A stretch of 64,000 bases of DNA from positions 4,023,594-4,087,593 of the forward strand of contig JAJEKV010000065.1 of assembly GCA_021234155.1 (NCBI GenBank), written 5' to 3'. Positions 41,532 to 52,634 of this stretch are shown here, one piece after another. The DNA comes from Isoetes taiwanensis. Taxonomy: Eukaryota; Streptophyta; Lycopodiopsida; Isoetales; Isoetaceae. Below the pieces are notes generated by a model. It was not told where the DNA came from. It saw only the letters and a list, made by a program, of their open reading frames with translations, and searched no databases. Position 1 is the first letter of the stretch. Every line of letters starts with the position of its first letter. The position numbers were made by a program, and so were the translations under genes.

Positions 41532-41672
41532 CTACCCATCGATGGGATTTTGTGGATCTTCATTTCTCTTCCGTTTCTTGGCATGTCGCGCCTTTTGTTC
41601 AGCAGCAAGGGCTTGGATGCTCGTCGATCCGTCTCCCATTACCATCCTTGCAGTTTGTTTGGCGCGAGCCAT
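41532..41672 (-). pseudogene. H3-like gene of E0, 5' part: H3 tail tip with K9M
   Basis: The ATG at 41,670-41,672 opens MARAKQTARMVMGDGS, equal to the H3 tail except A for T at position 3 and M for K at position 9. A basic stretch follows (KARHAKKRKRNEDP), then a TAG at 41,532 after 46 codons. Lys/Glu-rich frames follow to about 41,345, where the hAT element starts. E1's copy (11,089) has the same start with K9I. Nothing but the tail tip and basic content supports the call here, but its position matches E1 exactly (between stem-loops and fold). Confidence 0.78.
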
Positions 41673-41894
41673 GTTTCATATCGCCTCGGTCGCCTCACTG
41701 GAGCTCTAAAATCGGCTTGCAAACCGGAGCTAGACAACTAAGAAGGAAGAATGCAAATGGCGAGCCCTAAGGGATCTATTTTTAGGGTTGGGATTTTTAG
41801 GGTTTCCACTGGGGAGATCATGTTATCTAACTATTTAAATCTTAAGTGTTTAGTAGCTTAGAACATCTGACTCCCTTAGGACATTTTTATTCCA

Positions 41895-41966
41895 ACTACT
41901 CATGGCATGCGCCAGAGGGCCAACTGAGATTCTTAGTCGGGTGCGTGGCGCACGACATGAGTAGTC
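41895..41966. repeat. Stem-loop 1 upstream of E0 H3-like gene
   Basis: Arms ACTACTCATGGCATGCGCCA and GTGGCGCACGACATGAGTAG pair well. It occupies the position of E1's 11,310 stem-loop. Confidence 0.8.
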
Positions 41967-42097
41967 AATCTTTAATTTATATTTTCTGTTTGTTTTCTTA
42001 GCATCCTGATGGATGTTCCTAGCTTAAATCTTGAATTTTAAGCTTACTTACCCTACCAGATTACCTATTAAACTTACTACTCTTGGTCAACTATGGT

Positions 42098-42172
42098 CGA
42101 GTACTTACGGTGTGCGCCAGAAGGCCGACTGGGATTCTTAGTATGGTCCCGAGCACACGGTGTGAGTAGTCG
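42098..42172. repeat. Stem-loop 2 upstream of E0 H3-like gene
   Basis: Arms GAGTACTTACGGTGTGCGCC and GAGCACACGGTGTGAGTAGT pair imperfectly. The interior GACTGGGATTCTTAGT is shared with stem-loop 1 (AACTGAGATTCTTAGT). Confidence 0.7.
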
Positions 42173-42386
42173 CGTCTCTACTAGCAAGTTTTTTATAAAG
42201 TCTACCATAATTAATGCGCATAATTCCTATATAATCATAACTAACCTTTTGTACTACAATGGGAAAAAAAATTCTCCATTATTCGAGGTTCATACTTGGG
42301 ATTTTAACTCGAACAAGGCTGAAGATCTGGATTGTTAGTGCTACTTGGGAGATGGCAATGCCTGATCTTGGTTGACCAAGATCATC

Positions 42387-42398
42387 GCTCTGATACTA
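42387..42398 (-). promoter_or_regulatory. Primer binding site of E0
   Basis: Minus strand TAGTATCAGAGC next to the LTR end, one change from the Met tRNA PBS. Confidence 0.75.
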
Positions 42399-42399
42399 T

Positions 42400-42960
42400 T
42401 GTGACGTCCCCTGTTCGTATGCGGTGCCCCGCACGTATAGAATTGGAGTTCCCTCCTGTCAGCACATACTCGCTAACACGAGGCCGTCTACTTATCATCG
42501 GTTTCTTGATGGTGAGCAAGACCCCGACGGGGAAGAATAGACTCGTCATTCATCCCATCTCCCTTGGAATCTACCTAGCTGCAAAAGCGCATAAAACATA
42601 AGCACATGGCATCAGCCGGACAAGCCTCCCTTATCAGCCGGTCTAACCCCCCCTCCCACAGCTAGGCGGGCTCCTATGCATAGGCCGTAATTATTGGGTA
42701 CTAATGAGGCTTAGGAGCATCATCTACAAAGGCTTTGGGACTCTAACCCCCTTCCCAATACATAAGAGGTATGCATAAGCAATACAATATCATCCAATGA
42801 ACTGAAATGACAGAGTAAAGCTTTAATCTATCTACTCTAAACATACATCGTTGGGTTCGTTCATTAGAGGCTGAGATCTGGGGATCTTATATATATGTAT
42901 CTTTCTGTCGAGTCGTTATATTAGGGCTTTGCTTGAGTTGAGTGTGAGTTTATTTTGCAG
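42400..42960 (-). repeat. 5' LTR of E0 (type A, divergent, truncated)
   Basis: TGTGACGTCCCCTGTTCG at 42,400 and later segments (gtcattca..catctccc, the Rgcataaaaca region, ctcctRtgcataggccg, cccttcccaatacat) align with LTR A of E1. Similarity fades after about 42,900 and no ACGTCACA end is found. Confidence 0.75.
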
Positions 42961-43313
42961 GGCATTGAGTGGTCTTCATTAATTGATAACCCAACATACA
43001 ACTCCTCCTACCTGAACTCAAGATGATTGGGACGGACTCGTGCATATGTAGATGTATGAGCAATGTCACAAACATTGTAAAGCATTTGGTGAAATTATTA
43101 TTCCAAAAGTTCTTGCAAAGCCAATCGCTGAATTTATTGCAATATCAGTTCTAAATTGGTGTTGCGAAGATCTCAACATTAGATGTACCAATATAATCAT
43201 GATGTACCTAGAGAAGAAAGGAAGTTGTGGAAGAGGGTGCTGCCAAATTCTGTAATTTTATTAACAAGTTTGTAATGACTGCATGTCTTAATCTAGGATA
43301 GCTGTTCAGCTGC
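42961..43313. other. Spacer between E0 and the PPR gene
   Basis: About 350 bp; a 67-codon plus frame (43,052-43,255) has no recognisable features. It would hold the 3' untranslated region of the PPR gene. Confidence 0.5.
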
Positions 43314-45644
43314 TCACTTCACAAAATGAGCACTGGAATAGATGCTTGACATCATCATATAATTCACAGTACAATGTGGATCTAAATGAAGAATCTGCTC
43401 AAAGCAGCACTTGGAAAGCTTAAAATCCCCATGCATTCTACAAGCATTAAACAAAGAAATCCATCCTTTCACATCAGTCCCACTATTAGAAAGAACTAAT
43501 TGTTCTGCTTCAGCGAGATGTCCCGCACGGCCCAAAAGATTAATCATGCATGTATAATGAGAATTGGCTGGTTTTATGCCCAGATACATTTTCATAGATT
43601 TAAAATACCAATAACCTTCAGATACAAGACCTGCACAGCTGCATGCTGCAAGTACAACAGTAACTGAGACCTCATCCGCATCTATGCCTTCTTGTTGCAT
43701 CTTCTCAAAGCATCCTACAGATAGGCGAACATCCCCATAGTAAGCATATCCTGCAATAAGTGCATTCCATGACACAAGATCTTGATCAGGTAATGTTTTG
43801 AATACAGAATATGCTTCCTCTAAGCTTCCACATTTAGAATACATATCAATCAGTACATTCCCTACAAGATTGGAACATTGAATTTTATTCTCAAGAGCCT
43901 GCTTATGTATGATTCTTCCCTGCTCTACTGCGCCAATGCTTGCACATGCTCTTAAGACAATGGAAAACGTCACTTCATTTGGTTCAATACCTTCCTGTTT
44001 CATCTTCTGAAAATAATCAAGAGCTAATTGACCTTCACCATGTTCAACATAGCCTGCAAGGAGTGTACCCCATGACACAACATTTGGCTTTATATTTTCC
44101 TTTCCCATTTCGTCAAAAGATTCCATAGAAAGGAAACATTCACCAAATTGAACATATCCTGCAATCATAATATTCCATGAGACGACATCTCTAGTTGGTG
44201 ATGAATAGAAGGCATTATAAGCCTCCTCTGAACTCCCACATTTAACATACATATTAGTGAGAATGTTCCAGATTGACTTGAAGTACATTTTACTTTTAAT
44301 AAACTGTGAATGGATAAGCCTTCCTTGTTGTATCGCTTTTGCAGAGGTGCATGCTTTTAAGACTATCAGATACGTAACCTCGTCAGGATTAATGCCCCCT
44401 TGTAACATTTCATAAAAACATTCCAGTGCTGAATGATCTTTCCCATAGTGACAATATCCAGCAATCATTGAACTCCAGGCTATGACATCGTAGTTAATCA
44501 TATGATTAAAGACCTTTTGTCCCTCTAACAAACTACCACATTTCACATACATATCAATCAATGCACTCCCCATCCTAAGTTCTGATTGAAGGTCGCATTC
44601 CATAATTTGATCATGGATGCTTCTGCCGTGCTCTATTGCGCCTATGCTGCCACATGCTCGCAGGATGCTTAAAAATGTGACCTCATCTGGTTTGACTCCT
44701 TTCTCTTGCATTTTTGCGAAATGTTCTAGAGCCATATAGCCTTCTCCATGTAAAGCATATCCAGAAAGCATAACATTCCATGACATCAGGTTGACATCTA
44801 GGGATGTATCAAATGTTTTACATGCCTCCATAAGACTTCCACATCTCATATACATGTCTATCAGGGCACTTACCAACATTGAATTTAACTGTTGATTGTA
44901 TTTTACAACATCGCAGTGAATTTTCCTGCCTTGCTCTATTGATCTAATGCTAGCACATGCTTTTAAAATGCTCAAGAAGATGACATCATTCAGCTCTAAT
45001 CCATTCTGTTGCGCTATGTCAAAACAGCTTAATGCTCGAAGCGGTTCTCCATGTTGAATATATCCTGCAATTATTGTACCCCAAGACACCAAGTCTCTGT
45101 TCCTTGAGTTTTCAAAGACTTCCCTTGCAATTGCCATGTTTCCACATTTAACATACATATCTATCAGCAAGTTGGCAATTACAATATCTGATTGAAGTCT
45201 GCTTTCTATAATTTGACAATGCATAATTCTTCCCTGGAGAATGTTTCTTGTCATCGTACATGCTTGGAGAGCAGCAGCAAAGACATACTTATCATTCTTA
45301 ATACCTGAAGAGTGCATCTGAAAGCATAAATTAAATGCAGTTTCAACTTGACCACCAATAGCAGCATTGGCAGAAATGATTGCAGACCATGTATACACAG
45401 TTGGTGTTACAACGCCATAAAATGCCTGATTTGCTTCTGCCAAACAACCATGGTAGGCAAAGATGCGAATGAGATGGTCACTCAACACAGTAACAGAATC
45501 AAGCCCACTGTACAACATAAGGTATAGAACTTTTCTTGCACCCAATAGGTCATTCTCCTTTTTACACCCCTGCAAAAGGGTGTATGCTTTATTTCTAGTT
45601 ATGGGTATCCCCTGTTTATCCATAGTCTCCATGGTTGCCAGCAT
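43314..45644 (-). CDS. PLS-class pentatricopeptide repeat protein, E-type end
   Basis: An uninterrupted 776-codon frame. PPR motifs run in P-L-S order with a period of about 100 residues, for example DLVSWGTIIAGYIQHGEPLR, LNDVIFLSILKACASIRSIE and LIDMYVKCGN, repeated six to seven times. The C-terminal part has HYTCMINLLGRAGHLAEAE and GWISLFNACRMHGD, then NYMMMSSIYSS, an E1-type motif, and stops at SSAHFVK. E2, E+ and DYW domains are absent. PLS proteins bind organellar RNA, usually as C-to-U editing specificity factors, so mitochondrial or plastid location is expected. No targeting peptide is visible: the frame begins MLATMETMDKQG, and in-frame codons extend upstream to a possible 3' splice site near 45,703, so a 5' exon is likely. 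One of the few host genes here; it looks intact but could be a recently truncated copy. Confidence 0.88.
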   Translation of the reverse strand: MLATMETMDKQGIPITRNKAYTLLQGCKKENDLLGARKVLYLMLYSGLDSVTVLSDHLIRIFAYHGCLAEANQAFYGVVTPTVYTWSAIISANAAIGGQVETAFNLCFQMHSSGIKNDKYVFAAALQACTMTRNILQGRIMHCQIIESRLQSDIVIANLLIDMYVKCGNMAIAREVFENSRNRDLVSWGTIIAGYIQHGEPLRALSCFDIAQQNGLELNDVIFLSILKACASIRSIEQGRKIHCDVVKYNQQLNSMLVSALIDMYMRCGSLMEACKTFDTSLDVNLMSWNVMLSGYALHGEGYMALEHFAKMQEKGVKPDEVTFLSILRACGSIGAIEHGRSIHDQIMECDLQSELRMGSALIDMYVKCGSLLEGQKVFNHMINYDVIAWSSMIAGYCHYGKDHSALECFYEMLQGGINPDEVTYLIVLKACTSAKAIQQGRLIHSQFIKSKMYFKSIWNILTNMYVKCGSSEEAYNAFYSSPTRDVVSWNIMIAGYVQFGECFLSMESFDEMGKENIKPNVVSWGTLLAGYVEHGEGQLALDYFQKMKQEGIEPNEVTFSIVLRACASIGAVEQGRIIHKQALENKIQCSNLVGNVLIDMYSKCGSLEEAYSVFKTLPDQDLVSWNALIAGYAYYGDVRLSVGCFEKMQQEGIDADEVSVTVVLAACSCAGLVSEGYWYFKSMKMYLGIKPANSHYTCMINLLGRAGHLAEAEQLVLSNSGTDVKGWISLFNACRMHGDFKLSKCCFEQILHLDPHCTVNYMMMSSIYSSAHFVK

Positions 45645-48600
45645 ATCCTCTAACTGATGAATTTGGGACGATTGAGTTACATCTTCGAAAATCCTGTAGA
45701 AATCTGCATTGTAAAGTGGTACAATAAAACTTTAAGGTTTTAAAAATGAGTACCTGCTTCTTAGAAAGCGTTTCTCCAGAGGATACCATTTCATCAGGCT
45801 TCATATAATCTGCACGCCTTCCGCATTTTCTATGCATCGTTGTACAGCATTGCCTTCGAGCATAAAACGGAAGAAGCTAATCAAACATGCAATGTGTTTC
45901 CGACCACACCATCAAAGACACTATTTGCATATCGAGATCGTTTTATGAGATGAGGCGTGAAATGTTTGCAAAAGCTTTCAGCCAAGTTTGTTTGAATCCT
46001 AACTTGGTTTGATGTTTTGTATTATGTTTGACTAGTTTTGGTGCCCAGCGTTGCTGGGCATAATGTGGAAACCTATAAATGCTAGGAACTTGTACATTTG
46101 CATAGAATAACTCATGTGCCTTGAGATCATTTTGGGAACTTGTAGAGTAACTTCTGCTCCCCTGGATCATTTTGGGAACATGTAAAATGCAAATGACCAT
46201 GTTTATGAGTTGTTGAGATTGCTTACTAAATCTCATACAATCACTCATATTTGCTACTTTTCTATGACCATGGATGTGTTCTGGCTATGGATGTGATATT
46301 CAAGGGTATTGCATTTATTGCCCTAGACGACTTGTTCATTTTGTGTTGCACTTTTATATCTATAACTACCTTTAAAAGTACTTGGAACCTTTAATTAGAG
46401 GCTACTTTTGAAATACTTGAATGTCAATTGTGCATGCAAATAAAACATGAAACATGTCATTCTTGCCAATTACATATAAAACATTGCAAAAGATGAAAGA
46501 TGGGTTCAATGGATATTCTTGAATATAAAAATGCATGGGCATGTGTTGGAAACTATGAATGATATGGACTCCATGTTTGTATTTATGTTATTGTCGCACT
46601 ATACATAAACTTACTCCCGAAAGCAAGGCTGCAGAAGCCAGCTTGCTTCAAACGCCATTGGATAAAATGCTTCCTTGCTAATATTAGTTGCCTTTCAAGC
46701 TGTAATATACAATGGATCAAATAAATACTCTATACTTTAGAAATCATGTGTGTGGATTATTCCTATGTTCACTGGCCTTCCTTTGTAATGTACAATCATT
46801 TGAATGATCCTCTTATAAGAGTATTAAAATTTGCATATTTAGTCCCATGCAGTAGATTAGATTAGATAGTGTACTTATGATATATTGCAAATACAGGTCT
46901 TGAAGAAGGCTCTTGTCATCTTCCTCATCACAATTCACGGTCTCCCATTCTTTTGGTTTTTCTTAGTGACTTCAATGCCTTCTGCAGCAAACTAAATGTA
47001 ATTTTTGCACACAAATGTTTCAAATCTAATGGTGAGCTTTCAAAGGATAAAGTACTATAGGCAACAAAACATAATCAAACATGTAATGTGTATGAATAAA
47101 AAGTATAAAAAATGTGATATTATAAAGGACACATTTTGAAATGTTTCTGGATTGACGTTTCTACCACAGCCTTCAAATGTCCTATTATAGAAATGTTGCA
47201 CATTTTCCAAAGAACAAAGACAATATCACTTGTAGAAATTGATGTATCTATTTATTTCAAGAAATAATACTACGAACAGATCATGTAGTCTCATTCACTT
47301 AGCTCCCTGTGCAGAACAGTAAATCAAAGGGAAATTTTACACCTGAATAAAGATGCAATCAAAGAAATAGAAGTGATCCTGCTTAGGTTAGCCTCGAACT
47401 CAGACTTTTAGCATATGCAGGACTTGGTTTGATGAGCACAAATTCAAGAAAAGCACCAACTTCATACCTTAGAAATGTAAATGCTCAAAATCTCCACAAT
47501 TATTTGTACTATGTCTAGAAACATGCAGATCTAGAGTAATCCTGCAATAGAGAGATCTACTACATTTGAAATGATGAAGACAAAGAATGAATAAAATATA
47601 TTACCTTTGTTATGAAAGAGTCAAATCAAACCATCACTTTGCTCCAACGAAGACAACATACGTAGCATAAAGCCAAGTCCGGGATACATCGATTTGGAAC
47701 CCGGCCACCGAAAAGCCTTCCGGATAAAAGCTGAATAATATCAGAAACCCATACAAACAATTATCTTCTGAAAACAAAGATATACCTGGGACCTCATTTA
47801 TCATTGCAATAGATCCGTGCAAGGGCATGTACAATATTGGTTTGAATCACCCCACAGCATCTCTAATGTGGAACAAAAAATGCTTCTATGAACAAAGGCA
47901 CTGACTGCTGCACAAAGAAATCGGCCCTATGACATTAAGCAAAATGTTGCCACGACAATAACAAAGACAAAATATCATGCAAAGGATTCTTGAGTCAACC
48001 TCTTTGTAGAAGAAATATTGCGGTGAGATCTGGATGTGCATGCCATAAAAAAGCGTCGCATGACATTTCTATTTCGGACCCGAGAACTTTTGTTCCAACT
48101 CTTTCATGACATTTTTTGAAATGCTTTTCAGTCTCCATCTTTGCGAGAAAATTGCAAATGATGGTGAAATCCATGAGTCATGAGAACAAAATAGACCAGT
48201 ATAATAATCAAAGATATGGAGAAGGCCCTATTCACACCCTTATGATTGGATTTAAAGGGAAAGTGTTGGAATAGCATGCCAGATGCCATATGATCTTCGT
48301 CGATCGACCACTTCTTCTAAATATATTATAAAGCCCCACTTTGCAACTCGGATCTTGAATGGGGCTTCTAAGATACTTATGATTGAAAATCTTATGCGTC
48401 TGGCTTTGCGAGCTTCCCGTAATCTAAGCTTGCCCTAATCTGAAGTTTACCTTGCTCTAAATCGGAAGCTTGTCGTTGTAGCAAACATGTCGCCTCCACT
48501 GTGGTTCAATCCTTTCAACGAAGTGAAACGACGATATATGCTGGTCTGATCATTCCTAACCCTAGCGATGCCTTGCCCCTCAGCTCTTGAAGGTAGCGAA

Positions 48601-49236
48601 GCAGCTCAAAGATGACCATGGACTATGAGACTATCTGGCCCGTCACTTCGCCACTTCGCTATCTCAAATACCCTGTCGCCATATCTTGAAAGCAGGTAGC
48701 CCGCCATGCTCGAAGTCGCCATAGCTGCCATCGGGACCCTAGATAGAAACTAAAAAAAAAGTTTTTTACGTGGCACCATGTCCTCCATCGATTAGATTAA
48801 ATCCGGGCCGTTCAAATTAGGGCGTGGTCCATTACTTGCACTAAAACATTATAATATAAGATTGTAGGTACCAAAGAGTTTTCTAGGCAAATTCCGTTTT
48901 TCTTTCTTGATGCAAGAAGGATTTTCAGATGCATGCATACATTGCATTTGCTAATAGCGTTGCGTGATACCACGTTTTCTTTTAAATCCATTGGAGAAGT
49001 TTTTGTTGCATTGAGAGTCATTTCAGTCTCATGTTATTATATGATATGTCTCGTTGCTTAGTTAGTAGGGCATGAATGTTGGGGTGAACTAGAAAAACGT
49101 TTGTCATGTTCTCGCACAATTTGAGCATTCCAAAATTTGTCAAAGCACTGACATTTAGAATTTACTTTGCAATGAATTAAATGATGTTATGTTGATGTTT
49201 GAAGCCATATATTTCTCACTAGTCAGAAAACACAAT
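45645..49236. other. 3.6 kb without a recognised gene
   Basis: The first 200 bp may hold the PPR gene's 5' exon (frame 45,837-45,616, MHRKCGRRADYMKPDEM). The rest is AT-rich with only short frames. A T-run and purine/pyrimidine islands occur, but no repeat or RNA gene was recognised. Confidence 0.45.
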
Positions 49237-49423
49237 ATCCCATCGATCCGAGCCCTCGGATCGAAATTCTAGAGGGGGCGAGCATGCATGTCTTGCATGC
49301 ATGCATGCGGTGCATGCCTTCTCTGGTTGGGAGATCGCTATCTTAGGCGAGGTTCTTCATCAACGTCTCATCGGCGCTTCCTCTTCTCTCTCAGCAGTAC
49401 CTTATTCTCTATTCTTTGAAACC
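49237..49423 (+). repeat. Direct repeat, copy 1 (187 bp)
   Basis: ATCCCATCGATCCGAGCCCT to TTCTTTGAAACC, nearly identical to 49,616-49,802. It contains a GCATGCATG palindromic cluster (49,282-49,317) and the self-complementary GATCCGAGCCCTCGGATC. Confidence 0.9.
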
Positions 49424-49615
49424 ATGCAGGGGAGGGGCTTCTCCCTGCTTGGATTGACCAATTTGGCGTTTCTTTCATGCTATGGCATGTCCTTTCTCGG
49501 CCTTGCCTCTTCTTTAGCCATAATCCTTTGACCTTCGTCCTCGATCCCGTTTTGATAAGGAAGTTCTCTTCTATTCCGGAGGTTTTTGTCGTTTTCATGC
49601 GAGCCCCATTCTAGA

Positions 49616-49802
49616 ATCCCATCGATCCGAGCCCTCGGATCGAAATTCTAGAGGGGGCGAGCATGCATGTCTTGCATGCATGCACGCGGTGCATGCCTTC
49701 TCTGGTTGGGAAATCGTTATATTAGGCGAGGTTCTTCATCAACGTCTCATCGGCGCTTCCTCTTCTCTCTCAACAGTACCTTATTCTCTATTCTTTGAAA
49801 CC
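49616..49802 (+). repeat. Direct repeat, copy 2 (187 bp)
   Basis: Second copy, 379 bp after the first. The sequence just before it (GGAGGTTTTTGTCGTTTTCA, then TGCGAGCCCCATTCTAGAAT) recurs at 52,797-52,837, so a longer repeated unit may have been split by later insertions. Confidence 0.88.
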
Positions 49803-51192
49803 CACCCTCCCCCCTTATATGTAGCATAATAACAGGGGGTTTGCTTTGTGTTTTTGTACACTTTTCACAAAGGTTTTCCTAAGATTTCATGGCGTATTCG
49901 AATAGATGTACTAATGCGTACATCTAGAGTGCACCATTTTTTAGTTGTTTATTTAGCTTTTTTTTTTCAATGGTCCAACATCCAAGGGCTCACAACAAAA
50001 GCCCTCTTTTTATTTCAGTTGCCATTTTCAGAGTTTTGCATGCAAGCATCCTGCCATCATGTTTTAGGGTTATTTTAGGGTTAGACGAAAGAAGGCAAGA
50101 ATCGAAAAGCAATACAAATCTTCGGAGGGTTCGAACATGCTTCAAAGATTGACATTCGGCTTCAAGAATAAGATTTAACATTGGGTTTGAAGATCTAGCA
50201 TTCGACTTTGCTAGTTTATTTTTTCCTTCTCCACTTCACTATTAGCGCCGACCGTGAGTTAGGGTATGGTGGAGCCGAAAGGTAAGAACGGCATTTGTTA
50301 GGGTATGGAATGGAATCAAGATCGAAATAATGACATTGTATTATTTCGCCGGATTGGATTTTGCCACTTTGCTCCCCTTCAGCGCATCTTGGAATCTGCT
50401 CCTTTGCTTCCATTGTTCATGAAGAAAGATTTAATAAGTTTCTCCCTCTTGCGGATCTTGGTGAAGCGAGATAGAACTATGGATATGGATATGAAAATGG
50501 GTCGAGGCAAATGGCAGATGGAAGAACTAGGAAAAAACGGCTTCAGAGCATCCGGTGCATTTCTCTACTCCAGTTGTGCAAGATTTTTTCGCATGGGAGA
50601 GGAAAAGATCGAGAAAATGCGAGGAAGCACAAATCTTTGGAAGAACCCTCGAGCTCTTAGATTCGAGGTTATGTCGGGGAGACCTCGTGGGCCATGATTG
50701 CAATTTTAAGAAGTAATTTCAAAGAACTACGAGAAAAGGAAAGCTCGCGAAAGAATGGTAGCACAACGAAAAGGGCGTCTATAGGTTTCTAGCTCAAAAA
50801 GCACGGTTTGGCGTAAAACCCTTGCTGGATTTTAGCCTATTTGGCGATAACAGAGCAACAGCAGAGAGCACTTATTTAGTGCCTTCCAAGAAGCTTCACC
50901 ATTCCCTTCCGACCTTCCCTTCGGATTTGTGCTACATTATCGTCTTTCCAAAATTTGTACCTTGAAATTTGTGGTATTGTGCTTTCAGACGGCTTTCTCA
51001 GTCTTGGGCATCATCTGCATCTGTACTCTTTATTTCTCATATTATGTGGTAGAATCTCGTGAAAAATCAACATTTGCTTCAAGAAGACTGGATTTCATCT
51101 AATTACAGGGTCTAATGATATGCTTCATATAGCGATTATTTCAACGCATGAGATACCTGGGTTAATTGTTTCTCATTTCATGTTTCTATATA
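49803..51192. other. 1.4 kb without a recognised gene
   Basis: A 130-codon plus frame (50,305-50,697) shows no motif I recognise. Sequence just before 51,193 looks like an intron end (tttctatatag). Confidence 0.4.
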
Positions 51193-51755
51193 GGTGCTAA
51201 AACATCATTGGAGAGATGCAGGACTTGAAGTGCTTGGCAACCATTGTAAAAAGCTTAGGAGTCTTGATTGAAAATTTAGAGCACCAAAGATGGTTTTGTA
51301 TCACATTGGGGGCTACTTTGTCCGGCTCAAAGCTGCAGATGTTTACAATCCGTTGTAATTTATGCATCAAATATCACCCGGTCAAAGCATTATCGCGATT
51401 CGGTAACATGAGAACCACACCTTCATTTGATGATGGCGTGAAGAATTTGCTAGAGGGATGTTCAAATATGGTTCGTTTGGCTATTTATATACGCCATGGT
51501 GGACTTACAAATGAAGTTTAGCCCACATTGGCAGATATGGTGGAAAGATTAGGTGGCTTTTTTTGGGCTGTGTTAGAGAGAATAATGAGGGGTTCAGGCT
51601 TAGGAAGCTTGAACTTCGAGGGGATTGTCCCATTATCGAGGTTTGGAATTGCAGCCACAGTTAGATCGTTACAATCGTTGAGATACATATGGGCCCAAGG
51701 CTATGAAGCAAGAAATACAAGTGATTTTTTGCAATGGGGCCTTATTGGAACATAG
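51193..51755 (+). pseudogene. COI1-like: COI1-like F-box/LRR gene fragment (jasmonate receptor family)
   Basis: Three frames together follow the C-terminal LRR region of COI1. At 51,210-51,270 GLEVLGNHCKKLRSL matches the GLEVLAQYCKQLKRL block. In the frame ending 51,521, DDGVKNLLEGCSNMVRLAIY plus IRHGGLT matches DNGVRSLLIGCKKLRRFAFY and LRQGGLT. In the frame 51,528-51,755, FGIAATVRSLQSLRYIWAQG plus YEAR matches AIAAAVTKLPSLRYLWVQGY. COI1 is the F-box subunit of SCF-COI1 that binds jasmonoyl ligands and JAZ repressors. At least two frame changes and no F-box or N-terminal LRRs here, so it is a truncated pseudogene. An AG at the left edge suggests the copy keeps intron sequence and so arose from DNA, not from mRNA. 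Confidence 0.75.
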
Positions 51756-52019
51756 TTTATGCCCATCCATTTAAGTTGCCTTGCAATTCTATAACACCCT
51801 ATGCAAGGCAAATCTTAACTCTATTTACTTGTGGAGATGTTTGATTATTCCCCATAACATATGTATCCAAGATGGCATTTTTTAAATATATGACAACATA
51901 TGTGCCATGGCAAAGCACATGGTTTAAGTGCTCTTCTTCCAAGTATGATATAATGTTTGTTTTTTTGCCCCGAAGGGGCAAAATTTTTTTAAAGTTATAA
52001 TACAAACCATTACATTACA

Positions 52020-52344
52020 CACCTTAAAACCCTTAAACCCCTTTTTGTTTGGGTGTATATTCACACGGGGGGTGACTTCGGGCAGCGAGAGCCCCTATAA
52101 TTATGTTTTGTACGTACAAAATCAACACCATATAGTATGTTACCTGAAATCTTATAGTATTTTTCAAATCTTGTTATACAGTATCATAATTTCTATACAT
52201 CCATACCCCATAAACGAGGAATTTTGTGGACGGTGTAGATTAAGGAATAATGGGTGAATATGCCCTGTTTTAACCTCGTTGCCCGGAGTCACCCCCCGTG
52301 TGAATATACACCCAAACAAAAAGGGGTTTAAGGGTTTTAAGGTG
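52020..52344. mobile_element. Foldback MITE
   Basis: 325 bp with inverted repeats of about 68 bp that differ at one or two positions (CACCTTAAAACCCTTAAACC at the left, its inverse ending GGTTTAAGGGTTTTAAGGTG at the right). The interior is non-coding. No clear target duplication is seen. Confidence 0.88.
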
Positions 52345-52548
52345 CGTAACCAGCCCCTCTATTTGAAGAGGTTTTTGTTTTGTTGTCGCGTGGCACGCGT
52401 GATCAGCCCCTCCACTTTAGGAGGTTTGTTTTGTCATATTTGTTCTAGTGTTGGTGATGTGCAGGTATAGGTTGGCAAGCGGCGCAGCTTCGACTTCTCT
52501 ATTCGTGAGTTTTGAGAGCGAATTCTCAGACTTACGTTTGTCCAAGCT

Positions 52549-52634
52549 CCTTGCCGAAGACTTATCACTAGGGTTTTTCCTCAAAAACCCGAAAGGTCTG
52601 GGTTTTTTAATCCTGGTGATAAGCTTTCGGCAGG
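52549..52634. repeat. Small imperfect hairpin, possible mini-MITE
   Basis: CTTGCCGAAGACTTATCACT pairs with GGTGATAAGCTTTCGGCAGG across about 45 bp that also contains AAAAACCC/GGGTTTTTT. Confidence 0.7.

Larger units (their letters stand above)
35845..42960 (-). mobile_element. E0: old chromovirus-type element, right part (ORF2, H3-like gene, leader, 5' LTR)
   Basis: Same order as E1 on the minus strand: LTR start at 42,400, PBS at 42,387-42,398, leader with stem-loops, H3-like gene (start 41,672, end 37,867), stem-loop, ORF2 (36,961 down to 35,845 and on to 347-1). It is more decayed than E1 and interrupted by a hAT element and by E1. Confidence 0.8.

Noticed and set aside
49282-49317. GCATGCATG cluster as an RY-type regulatory element.
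   Set aside because: It lies in a duplicated repeat with no gene next to it; the motif is palindromic and arises easily in such repeats.
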